Positions 24,808 through 31,982 of a stretch of DNA of 64,000 nucleotides are shown one piece after another (position 1 is the stretch's first letter; the number at the start of each line of letters is the position of its first letter). Under the pieces are notes generated by a model. The model saw only the letters and a program-made list of their open reading frames with translations, had not been told where the DNA came from and ran no database searches. The stretch lies in NCBI GenBank assembly GCA_948944455.1, contig CARBES010000001.1, positions 13,553-77,552 of the forward strand, in the 5' to 3' direction. The position numbers were made by a program, and so were the translations under genes. Source of the stretch: an uncultured Candidatus Saccharibacteria bacterium (GTDB taxonomy: Bacteria; Patescibacteriota; Saccharimonadia; Saccharimonadales; Saccharimonadaceae).

Positions 24808-25559
24808 AGAACAAGAAGTCTCTTGGCCAGCATTGGCTTAAAAACCGTGCAGTCCTCGATGAAATTGCTGATCTAGCGCTTACCTCAGACGTAGACCTTT
24901 GCTTAGAGATTGGCCCTGGTCTTGGTACGCTTACTTCTAGTCTACTTAAGCGTTTTGAAAAAGTTATAGCGATTGAATATGATGATGACTTAGCGCGTAA
25001 GCTTCCGGGATCCTTTCCTGGTAAAAATCTTGACGTAGTAAACGAGGATATTTTGCGGGCAGAGATTGGTAATTTGGCTGGTGGTCAGTCCTACGCTGTG
25101 GCGGGGAATATCCCATACTATATTACTTCACCAATCATCCGCAAGTTGCTAGAAACTCAGCCGACCGCAAGAAAAATCGTACTTCTAATTCAAAAGGAAG
25201 TGGCTGAGCGTCTAGCGGCGGAACCAGGGGACTATAATTTGCTTGCCCTTTTTACGCAAAATCTTGCTGAGGTTGAACTGGGTCCGGTCGTAAAGGCAGA
25301 AGAGTTTACCCCTCCGCCAAAAGTCGATAGCCAAGTAGTTGTTTTGACGCCGCTAGCCGAACCGCAAGTCGATCTGAAGTGTCTCGAACTAGCGAAGCGT
25401 GGTTTCTCGAGTCCGCGCAAAAAGTTAGCCGCCAATTTGTCAGGAGGGCAACGGTCGAAAGCTGATTGGCAAGAAATCTTACGCCAGAATAGTATTAATC
25501 CAGATGCTCGTGCCGAGGATCTTAGTCTTTGGGATTGGGAGACACTAAGCAGCATCTAG
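24798..25559 (+). CDS. rsmA: 16S rRNA dimethyladenosine transferase
   Basis: RsmA dimethylates two adjacent adenines near the 3' end of 16S rRNA. The 253-residue protein starts MVLKNKKSLGQHWLKN and has SAM-binding LEIGPGLGTLT, the catalytic NIPYYITSPI and the C-terminal RGFSSPRKKLAANL. ATG 24798 is preferred over an upstream in-frame ATG because KKSLGQ(N/H) is the usual N-terminus and GGTGGGAG lies just upstream. Cassette C begins at its stop codon. Confidence 0.93.
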   Translation: MVLKNKKSLGQHWLKNRAVLDEIADLALTSDVDLCLEIGPGLGTLTSSLLKRFEKVIAIEYDDDLARKLPGSFPGKNLDVVNEDILRAEIGNLAGGQSYAVAGNIPYYITSPIIRKLLETQPTARKIVLLIQKEVAERLAAEPGDYNLLALFTQNLAEVELGPVVKAEEFTPPPKVDSQVVVLTPLAEPQVDLKCLELAKRGFSSPRKKLAANLSGGQRSKADWQEILRQNSINPDARAEDLSLWDWETLSSI

Positions 25560-25617
25560 CTTAACCTTCTCCATCCTCCCTTGATTACTCTATATGGCTA
25601 GACAACGGAGGGAGAAA
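25556..25617 (-). repeat. Cassette arm, element C left
   Basis: The homology with element B begins at CTAG, which includes the stop codon of rsmA (25557-25559), and runs through TCCTCCCTTGATTACTC to CAACGGAGGGAG. It is the reverse complement of the right arm at 26013-26066 except for a TA insertion. Confidence 0.85.
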
Positions 25618-25817
25618 CCATAGTGACGAGCATTATATGAGCTAGGTTCTGTTTTATCCTTATTGACATCTAGATGCCGGACTAGAAGAACTTGACTAGA
25701 AACATACCCCTGTCTGCTCCAATATTCACCATAACTTCCTGTATTCCATAAGGCATACAACCACAGTCCGTCCTTACTTTGGGTCTTTATCATAAAGGTG
25801 GCTCCGCTGCGGACGAA
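25590..25817 (-). other. Silent FISUMP C-terminal module C-left
   Basis: A 75-codon frame on the minus strand runs from FVRSGATFMIKTQSKDG to HYGFSLRCLAI with a TAG stop. The middle carries the typical FISUMP pattern with GSYGEYWSRQGY. No natural start or Shine-Dalgarno site is present. This is the longest of the five modules and the closest to canonical FISUMP ends. Confidence 0.65.
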
Positions 25818-25865
25818 GATGTTGGCAGTCTATTAGCGTTGGTTCATATTCTTCGTCCGCAGCGG
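25804..25865. repeat. Central inverted repeat of element C
   Basis: CCGCTGCGGACGAAGA pairs with TCTTCGTCCGCAGCGG (16 bp) across a ~30-bp spacer. It is the same sequence as the palindrome in element B and the single half-site in element A. Confidence 0.9.
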
Positions 25866-26043
25866 GTATGCAGGATTTGCAGAAGATTACCAGGCTACCT
25901 CTGGAACAGCCACTATCGTATGGGAAAAAGATGCCAACATAGTAACTATGGCTTACTATCTGTATTTTAACCTATCGTTCGTAGCCAGCCATGCTAATAG
26001 CCGAAGTTCTGGCTTCTCCCTCCGTTGTCTAGCCATAGAGTAA
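25852..26043 (+). other. Silent FISUMP C-terminal module C-right
   Basis: A 63-codon frame runs from FVRSGYAGFAEDY to SSGFSLRCLAIE with a TAA stop. The middle contains MAYYLYFN, the hydrophobic strand found in FISUMP domains. It is oriented away from module C-left, with no start or ribosome-binding site. Confidence 0.65.
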
Positions 26044-26066
26044 TATCAAGGGAGGATGAAGAAATA
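26013..26066 (+). repeat. Cassette arm, element C right
   Basis: CTTCTCCCTCCGTTGTCTAG through GGGAGGATGAAGAA. It encodes the constant GFSLRCLAIE end plus stop and about 20 conserved bases beyond. Confidence 0.85.
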
Positions 26067-26164
26067 AGGAAAAAGCGGAAAGACAATTTATACTTTAAGG
26101 TAAGTTCTTATCTTGAAGCGTGACTTATAGGGAGTTTTCCTTATCGCTCGCACCATATCTGTGC

Positions 26165-26170
26165 TATAAT
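26165..26170 (+). promoter_or_regulatory. -10 box of metG
   Basis: TGTGCTATAAT ending 9 nt before ATG 26180; about 3 nt of leader. Confidence 0.7.
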
Positions 26171-26179
26171 TAATGTATT

Positions 26180-27595
26180 ATGTCGAAAACTTATCTATGT
26201 ACAGCAATCCCTTATGTCAACGGTAACCCGCATATTGGTCATGCTATGGACTATCTACTAGCCGATGTCTATGCTCGATTTTGCCGCATGATGGGCGATG
26301 AAGTACGGTTCCAGGTTGGCACCGATGAGCATGGCAATAAAGTTTTTAGCACCGCTCAAAAGAATGGTGTTTCGGTTGACGATTATGTTCAAATGAATTC
26401 GGATAAATTCCACAAGTTTATTAAACAACTTGATATTTCTTATACGGACTTTATTCGTACTACTGATCCGGAACATGTTCGTCGTTGCCAGGAGATTTGG
26501 AAAAGGTTGGAGAACCATATTTACTCGGCTGAGTATGAAGGTTGGTATTGTGAAGGTTGTGAACGTTTTGTGACGGCGAAAGAATGTGAAGAGAACCACG
26601 GCGTTTGCCCCGATCATCAAAAACCGTACCAACAGCTTTCGGAACGAAATTATTATCTTCGCATTGCTGACTTTAAGGATAAAATTCGCGACCAGATTGA
26701 GAAAGATACAATGCAAATTTTGCCCGAGTTTCGTAAGCAGGAAGTTTTGCAACTTCTCGCTGATGCGCCGGATATTTCGATTTCGCGCCCGCGCGGTCAG
26801 CTTTCTTGGGGTGTTCCGGTGCCGGGCGATGATGATCAGATCATGTACGTCTGGATCGATGCGCTTTCTAACTATATCACGGTATTGGGCTATCCCGACC
26901 AAGATATCTCAACCTATTGGCCTGCGCAGGCACAGTTTATTGGCAAAGATATCTTGCGGTTCCATGCAATCACTTGGCCAGCGATTTTGCTCGGTCTTGG
27001 CTTGCTTCTGCCGAAGCATTTGGTAACTCATGGTTATATTCTCGCGGATGGCCAGAAGATGAGCAAGAGTATTGGTAACGTTGTTGATCCGATTGAGGTT
27101 CTTGATAAGCATGGACTAGATGCCTTTCGCTACTATTTCCTACGACACGTGGACACTTTTACCGACGCAGATTTTACTTGGGAAAAATTTGAGAATGCCT
27201 ACAATAATGAGCTGGCGAATGATCTTGGCAACCTTGTTCAGCGCCTCGCTACGCTCTGCAAAAAGAATGGCATACGCGGTGCCATAAACCCGACCGGCGA
27301 AGATAAGAAATATATCAAGCTAATGCAGAATTTCGAATTTTCCAGAGCTTTCGATTACGCCTGGACAAAGGTACAAGCTCTGAATAAGTCTATTGATAAA
27401 CAAAAACCTTGGGAACTTGCAAAAACTGGCGAGACAGAAAGACTGCATCAAGTACTTGAGAAATTAGTGTGTGATCTCCTTGTGGCGAACCAGCTACTTA
27501 CACCATTCTTACCAACGGCGACTGAGAAAATCTATTCCATCTTTACGGCACCCGATATCGCACCGCCAGAAACTCCGCTTTTCCCCAAAAACTAA
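26180..27595 (+). CDS. metG: Methionyl-tRNA synthetase
   Basis: This class I enzyme charges tRNA-Met. The 471-residue protein has the HIGH motif in NGNPHIGHAMDYL, a cysteine-containing connective insert (WYCEGCERFV), the WIDALSNYITVLGY segment, KMSKSIGNV and a helical anticodon-binding domain. There is no C-terminal tRNA-binding OB-fold, which gives the short form. No Shine-Dalgarno site; the start is fixed by TYLCTAIPYVNG. Confidence 0.96.
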   Translation: MSKTYLCTAIPYVNGNPHIGHAMDYLLADVYARFCRMMGDEVRFQVGTDEHGNKVFSTAQKNGVSVDDYVQMNSDKFHKFIKQLDISYTDFIRTTDPEHVRRCQEIWKRLENHIYSAEYEGWYCEGCERFVTAKECEENHGVCPDHQKPYQQLSERNYYLRIADFKDKIRDQIEKDTMQILPEFRKQEVLQLLADAPDISISRPRGQLSWGVPVPGDDDQIMYVWIDALSNYITVLGYPDQDISTYWPAQAQFIGKDILRFHAITWPAILLGLGLLLPKHLVTHGYILADGQKMSKSIGNVVDPIEVLDKHGLDAFRYYFLRHVDTFTDADFTWEKFENAYNNELANDLGNLVQRLATLCKKNGIRGAINPTGEDKKYIKLMQNFEFSRAFDYAWTKVQALNKSIDKQKPWELAKTGETERLHQVLEKLVCDLLVANQLLTPFLPTATEKIYSIFTAPDIAPPETPLFPKN

Positions 27596-27604
27596 TATCT
27601 TTGT

Positions 27605-27629
27605 AAGGCTAGCCACTGAGGCTAGCCTT
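27605..27629. terminator. Shared hairpin between convergent genes
   Basis: AAGGCTAGCC-ACTGA-GGCTAGCCTT, a perfect 10-bp stem between metG and the convergent LTA-synthase-like gene. T-runs are short on both strands. Confidence 0.65.
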
Positions 27630-27633
27630 CTTG

Positions 27634-29610
27634 CTAGTCCCCGTTCCAGTAATGTTTACCGCTCAAGACATCATAATTCACAAGCTCGTACTCTTTCAGC
27701 GCCTCACTTTGCTCCGGTTTTTCATCGCCCCAGTAAGAGTTTGCTAATATTGGCGTATCTTCGCAGATCGTATCCAATAGATAGAATAGCGCAGGCTTCT
27801 CGACGCCCAAGATATTATACATAGTATTTAACAAGCAATTTGGCGTTACGGTCGGCAAATCTACACCGCGAGTAGGGAATTTAAAGCCAAGCTCCGCATT
27901 AAGTTTGGTTGTTTCTGCAACCGTATACTCGCTTTCGATGTCGAAGTTTGCGTAGACGAAATATGGCGTAAGGTGCGCAAGATCCTGCTCATCTTTATCC
28001 TCGGATTTTATATACTTATCCAAGACTCCCATTGCGTGGTCGCCAAACCAAATTACAACTGTTTTTTCGTCAAGGCCATCGATCTTCTCTAATAACTCGC
28101 CAAGATATTGGTCTGAAGTGTGTAGACTCTGAAAATTAGATTCAATCAGCCAGGAATACTGATCTTCCTGTAGTAGCGGGAACTCTAATTTTGGATAATT
28201 CGCACCGCCATAAGGTCCATGATTTTGCATAGTAATAGCTGTAACGAGTTGTGGTCCCTCCCCATCCTTCAGGATATCCCAAATCTCATTGTAAGTTGAC
28301 CGGTCATTATTATACTCGCTAGAGAACTCTTTCTCGGTATATTTCATTTTATCGGCGTCTATAAACTCATCATAGCCAAACTTTGGATAGATAAGATAGC
28401 GTTTATACATGGTTCCATCATAAGCATGCACTGCCGTTGTTTCAAAATCAAAACCCTTTACCCAATTGGCAATTGCTAATACGCTATCGACTTTGGATAG
28501 GGAATTTATGTAAGGAATTGTTTGCGCCCAGTAATTTGATAGTCCGGTCTGCCCTTCAAATTCTACGTTTGCGGTGTTGCCGCCATATTCCGGTGAGTAC
28601 ATATATCCACTCGGGTATTCACGGAAAATTTGGTGCAAGACTGGAGTAATATCACCGCCACCATGAGCATAGTGTTTTGTTAAGAGTGCCGGATCATAAA
28701 AACTTTCATTCATGATAAAAACAATATTTTCAACGACGTCATCAAGTGGCTTGCGTTCATTATCTGCAGCCTTGATTGCGCGATACTTTTCGGCAATTTT
28801 TTGCATCGCATCTTGACTATAGCCTTCCGGCTCCGGCATGCTAAGGCGTGACAGGTTATAGAGAAACCCAATTACGAAACCATTGTTCTCGTAATTTTCG
28901 GTCTGATTCCAGCCGACATAGTTAATCCCTGGCACCCAATCTGGATCTTCATGATCAATAATTGGCTTAGTTACACATACCAAAATCGCCAAAGCTACTA
29001 GGGTCCAAGTCACCCGTGGGATTATCGAAATTTTTTCCCACCACGGTAAACCGTTGCGGTTGCGGCCACAAACCTTGCGCATGCAGTATTCTAGGAAGAT
29101 TGAGCCAGCCAGAACAAAAACTACACCAAACACCAACCTAACGATGGCATCGCTATCGACGAAACTGGTCAAATTACCGACAGAGCCGGCCATTTGAAAA
29201 TCCTCTGGCAGTAACGGTGCCGCGCGCAGAGTGAACTTTTGGATATGAATAAAAGTTATGACACTAAGTATTGCAAAAGACAGTCCAACTGTCAAAAACG
29301 GTCGCCAAGTCACTGTCGCGATTATAGCCATCAGACAAAATATCACTAAGCAGCTATAAACCGTGATGTCCTGATGTGTCTGGATGAACTCGTTCGTAAC
29401 GTCAGCGTCACAAAGGTTTTGACGCCAAAACAAGAACCAGGTGAAAATTACCGAAAAGAAAGCCAATAATAAGAAAGAAAAAAGTACTCGATAAACCGCC
29501 GGCATAGTATGTTTCTGCATCGGCGTTTTAATTTTGTGTTTTTTCTCGACGGTAGACTCGATGCCCTTATTAGTAGCGTCAGCCTCTTGTTTATCCTGGC
29601 TTTTAACCAT
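27634..29610 (-). CDS. LTA synthase-like membrane sulfatase-fold enzyme
   Basis: The 658-residue protein has about five N-terminal membrane helices and a large extracellular alkaline-phosphatase/sulfatase-fold domain. Visible motifs are NIVFIMNESFYDP (metal site), GGNTANVEFEGQTGL (the Thr expected to be the catalytic nucleophile), TMQNHGPYGG and WFGDHAMGV. Family members move glycerol-phosphate or phosphoethanolamine groups to surface polymers. The start at 29610 is chosen because ATTATA on the plus strand (TATAAT on minus, 29622-29617) lies 6 nt upstream, which leaves out nine upstream codons. It suggests that the cell decorates a polyanionic envelope polymer. Confidence 0.85.
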   Translation of the reverse strand: MVKSQDKQEADATNKGIESTVEKKHKIKTPMQKHTMPAVYRVLFSFLLLAFFSVIFTWFLFWRQNLCDADVTNEFIQTHQDITVYSCLVIFCLMAIIATVTWRPFLTVGLSFAILSVITFIHIQKFTLRAAPLLPEDFQMAGSVGNLTSFVDSDAIVRLVFGVVFVLAGSIFLEYCMRKVCGRNRNGLPWWEKISIIPRVTWTLVALAILVCVTKPIIDHEDPDWVPGINYVGWNQTENYENNGFVIGFLYNLSRLSMPEPEGYSQDAMQKIAEKYRAIKAADNERKPLDDVVENIVFIMNESFYDPALLTKHYAHGGGDITPVLHQIFREYPSGYMYSPEYGGNTANVEFEGQTGLSNYWAQTIPYINSLSKVDSVLAIANWVKGFDFETTAVHAYDGTMYKRYLIYPKFGYDEFIDADKMKYTEKEFSSEYNNDRSTYNEIWDILKDGEGPQLVTAITMQNHGPYGGANYPKLEFPLLQEDQYSWLIESNFQSLHTSDQYLGELLEKIDGLDEKTVVIWFGDHAMGVLDKYIKSEDKDEQDLAHLTPYFVYANFDIESEYTVAETTKLNAELGFKFPTRGVDLPTVTPNCLLNTMYNILGVEKPALFYLLDTICEDTPILANSYWGDEKPEQSEALKEYELVNYDVLSGKHYWNGD

Positions 29611-29616
29611 AAATAC

Positions 29617-29622
29617 ATTATA
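29617..29622 (-). promoter_or_regulatory. -10 box of the LTA-synthase-like gene, leaderless
   Basis: Minus strand TGTGCTATAAT, 6 nt before the ATG at 29610. Confidence 0.75.
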
Positions 29623-29635
29623 GCACAGATACTTC

Positions 29636-29663
29636 AAAAAAGCGCCACTGTAGTAGCGCTTTT
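29636..29663 (-). terminator. Terminator of the aquaporin-like gene
   Basis: AGCGCCACT / AGTAGCGCT stem with one mismatch; on the minus strand it is followed by TTTTTTG. Confidence 0.7.
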
Positions 29664-29687
29664 CTGTTGAGAACTCTAACTATATGT

Positions 29688-30638
29688 TTAGTTCTTTTTG
29701 CAGGCGCAAGGATCATCGCATTCACATGCATAACCGTCGCTCGCAAGGCGAGTTGCAATATCAGAAATGTAGAAACCAATCACGCCGCCAACCATTGGAA
29801 CGATGACGTAGGCCGCAACCGCAAGACCAGCCGCCTGTGCGAGTTCGCCAAGGCTATCGGCCGTAGTTGGCAAAATTTGGTGCATAAGAGCTGCAATTGG
29901 ATTAAACATGTAGGAACCAGTCAGCATGAAGAAGCCCTGCGAAATTACGTAGGCCACGATATCTAGCAATACTAGACCACTAGCAATCATCATGGCAAAA
30001 GCGAGCGGACTCTTGCGAGCGAAGCGGAGCGCGCGCGCAAAGAAGAATGCTAAGACGATTGCTCCAAATAGCTCAATCAAGGCAACGGCCCAGAAATTCT
30101 CACCCGTCAGTTCGCCCATAACTGGCATATTTAGCGAAGAGCCACTACCGATACGGAAAGCGTTAATAACGATCATTGCTAGCCAACCACCAAGCAACTG
30201 TGCCAAAATGTAGAGCACGCCGCGGATTGCCGACATACGACGAGTTGCCATCATACCGACAGTAACCAGTGGGTTCAAGTTTGCTCCTGAAAGCCCAACG
30301 ACAGCTAGATAAACACAGATAACACCAAGACCAAGGATGAGCGGCTGTGGCGCACCGAGCAAGCTGAGAACTAAAAGCAAAATAACCAGCAACATAGTGC
30401 CGATTACTTCACCGATCAAAGCTCCCCAAATTTTTGGGGTCTTAAAAATAGTTAAAATGTTCTCATTTTTATCGCATTTGCGTGCGAAAAAGCCTTTTAT
30501 TGGCTTATCATCAGAAGCTACTACAGCATCTTTCACTACGGCTGTCTCCTTGATTTCCTTCACTTCTTTTTTGGCTTCAGGCTGAGTCGTAGCTTTTTCG
30601 GCCTTCTTCCCGGATTTCTTTGGCTTTTGATTCGCCAT
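29688..30638 (-). CDS. Aquaporin/MIP-family-like channel with divergent NPA boxes
   Basis: The 316-residue protein starts with a ~75-residue Lys/Glu-rich cytosolic tail, then has six hydrophobic segments with two half-helix motifs: SGANLNPLVTVG and SYMFNPIAALM. These correspond to the two NPA boxes of MIP channels but read NPL and NPI. The tail ends in the Cys-rich CECDDPCACKKN. MIP channels pass water, glycerol or small neutral solutes; the altered boxes make the substrate uncertain. TAAGGAGG lies 7 nt upstream of the ATG. Confidence 0.75.
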   Translation of the reverse strand: MANQKPKKSGKKAEKATTQPEAKKEVKEIKETAVVKDAVVASDDKPIKGFFARKCDKNENILTIFKTPKIWGALIGEVIGTMLLVILLLVLSLLGAPQPLILGLGVICVYLAVVGLSGANLNPLVTVGMMATRRMSAIRGVLYILAQLLGGWLAMIVINAFRIGSGSSLNMPVMGELTGENFWAVALIELFGAIVLAFFFARALRFARKSPLAFAMMIASGLVLLDIVAYVISQGFFMLTGSYMFNPIAALMHQILPTTADSLGELAQAAGLAVAAYVIVPMVGGVIGFYISDIATRLASDGYACECDDPCACKKN

Positions 30639-30741
30639 TATTAAACCTCCTTAGTTTCTAATATTTACCCGATTATAGCATACCTGTGATACAATGAAAA
30701 GCGACAACTTAAGCGTAAAAATAATTTTTTAAGGGAAACTT

Positions 30742-30966
30742 ATGGGAATCATGATGTCAAAAGATTTAGAAGATAACTCCGAGCTAAGCCGCCGCATTGC
30801 CTCGGATTTGCGAGCGCGCAATCAGTCGGAAGTTCGGCGTGGTTCCGACTATGGCGACGATATGGAAGATGATGAGGAGACGAAAAGGACAGGCCGCTTT
30901 ACTTGGGTTTGGATCATCTTGATTGTCCTTGCTATTATTTCGCTTATTTGTATCTTGTTTATCTAA
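30742..30966 (+). CDS. Small single-pass membrane protein
   Basis: The 74-residue protein is acidic and polar for 50 residues, followed by one C-terminal membrane helix (WVWIILIVLAIISLICILF). A tail-anchored topology is predicted. AAGGGA lies just upstream. Function unknown. It sits before pheS but is separated by pheS's own -10 box. Confidence 0.6.
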   Translation: MGIMMSKDLEDNSELSRRIASDLRARNQSEVRRGSDYGDDMEDDEETKRTGRFTWVWIILIVLAIISLICILFI

Positions 30967-31040
30967 GAGTTGGCCTAAAATTAGAAAATTCTCTAGAGAA
31001 AATGTAGTCTTTTGCTCTCGAGTGATATATAATATATAAT

Positions 31041-31982
31041 ATGTCAGAGTTAGAGAATCTCAAATCCGAGCTAAAACAAATAAATCTTGAATACACTAAG
31101 ATCAAAGATCTTCCACCAGCTGAGCGCGGGGAGTTTGGTCGTGCTATGAATCAAAAAAAGCAGAAAGTCCTTGCTGCAATCGCGAAGGCTGAAGAAGATC
31201 TCGAGAGTGAGAATATTGCCCCGCTTGACGTTTCCGCGCCGTGCGCCCCCAATGAGCCAGTTCCTGTTATTAAGCGTGGCACGAAGCACCCACTTATGGT
31301 TGAACTCGACCGAGTCGTGCAGGTCTATGCAGACATGGGCTTCAATGTCATGGAATCATGCCAGCTAGACGACGAATTTCACATGTTCGATAGTCTTAAC
31401 TTCCCAAAGGATCACCCTGCGCGCGACGGCTACGATACTTTTCGTACTGCCGAGAATTACATCCCGCCAGCACACACTTCGACAATGCAGCACCGCGCAC
31501 TAAAAAAATACAGAAGAGCTCTTGAAGACGGTGGTCAAATTGCTGTAGTAATCCCTGGGCGTGTTTTCCGTAATGAGGATGCTGACGCTACTCATGAGCA
31601 TACATTTTATCAATGCGAGGGTGTTTTTGTCTCAAAGGATGCGACTATGGGCCAGATGTTTGGCGTTTTGAAGCAATTTTTTGAATCTTACTATGGTCAG
31701 AAGCTTAATATAAAAACTCAGCCAGGCTATTTTCCGTTTACTGAGCCGTCAGCTGAGCTCTTGATCGAAAAACCAGAATCTCTCGGTGGCGAAGGTTGGC
31801 TAGAAATGCTAGGTTGTGGAATGATCCACCCGAATGTTTTAAAAACAGCTGGTATCGACCCAGAAGTTTATCACGGCTTTGCTTGGGGCGGCGGAATTGA
31901 ACGCCTTGTCATGTTGAAATATCATCTCAGTGAGATGCGCTATTTTGAGTCGGGCAAACTTGAGTTTTTGGAGGAGTTTTAA
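31041..31982 (+). CDS. pheS: Phenylalanyl-tRNA synthetase alpha subunit
   Basis: This is the catalytic class II subunit of the alpha2-beta2 enzyme. The 313-residue protein has motif 2 in GRVFRNEDADATHEHTFYQ, FTEPSAELLIE, the family EMLGCGMIHPNVL and motif 3 AWGGGIERLVML. The N-terminal coiled coil is short. A TATAAT box 7 nt before the ATG implies a leaderless message. The stop codon is followed directly by the pheT ATG. Confidence 0.96.
   Translation: MSELENLKSELKQINLEYTKIKDLPPAERGEFGRAMNQKKQKVLAAIAKAEEDLESENIAPLDVSAPCAPNEPVPVIKRGTKHPLMVELDRVVQVYADMGFNVMESCQLDDEFHMFDSLNFPKDHPARDGYDTFRTAENYIPPAHTSTMQHRALKKYRRALEDGGQIAVVIPGRVFRNEDADATHEHTFYQCEGVFVSKDATMGQMFGVLKQFFESYYGQKLNIKTQPGYFPFTEPSAELLIEKPESLGGEGWLEMLGCGMIHPNVLKTAGIDPEVYHGFAWGGGIERLVMLKYHLSEMRYFESGKLEFLEEF

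Noticed and set aside
5464..26066. Diversity-generating retroelement for the FISUMP ends
   Set aside because: No reverse transcriptase or template repeat in the window, and the modules differ wholly rather than at adenine positions of an otherwise identical repeat. One could still exist outside the window.
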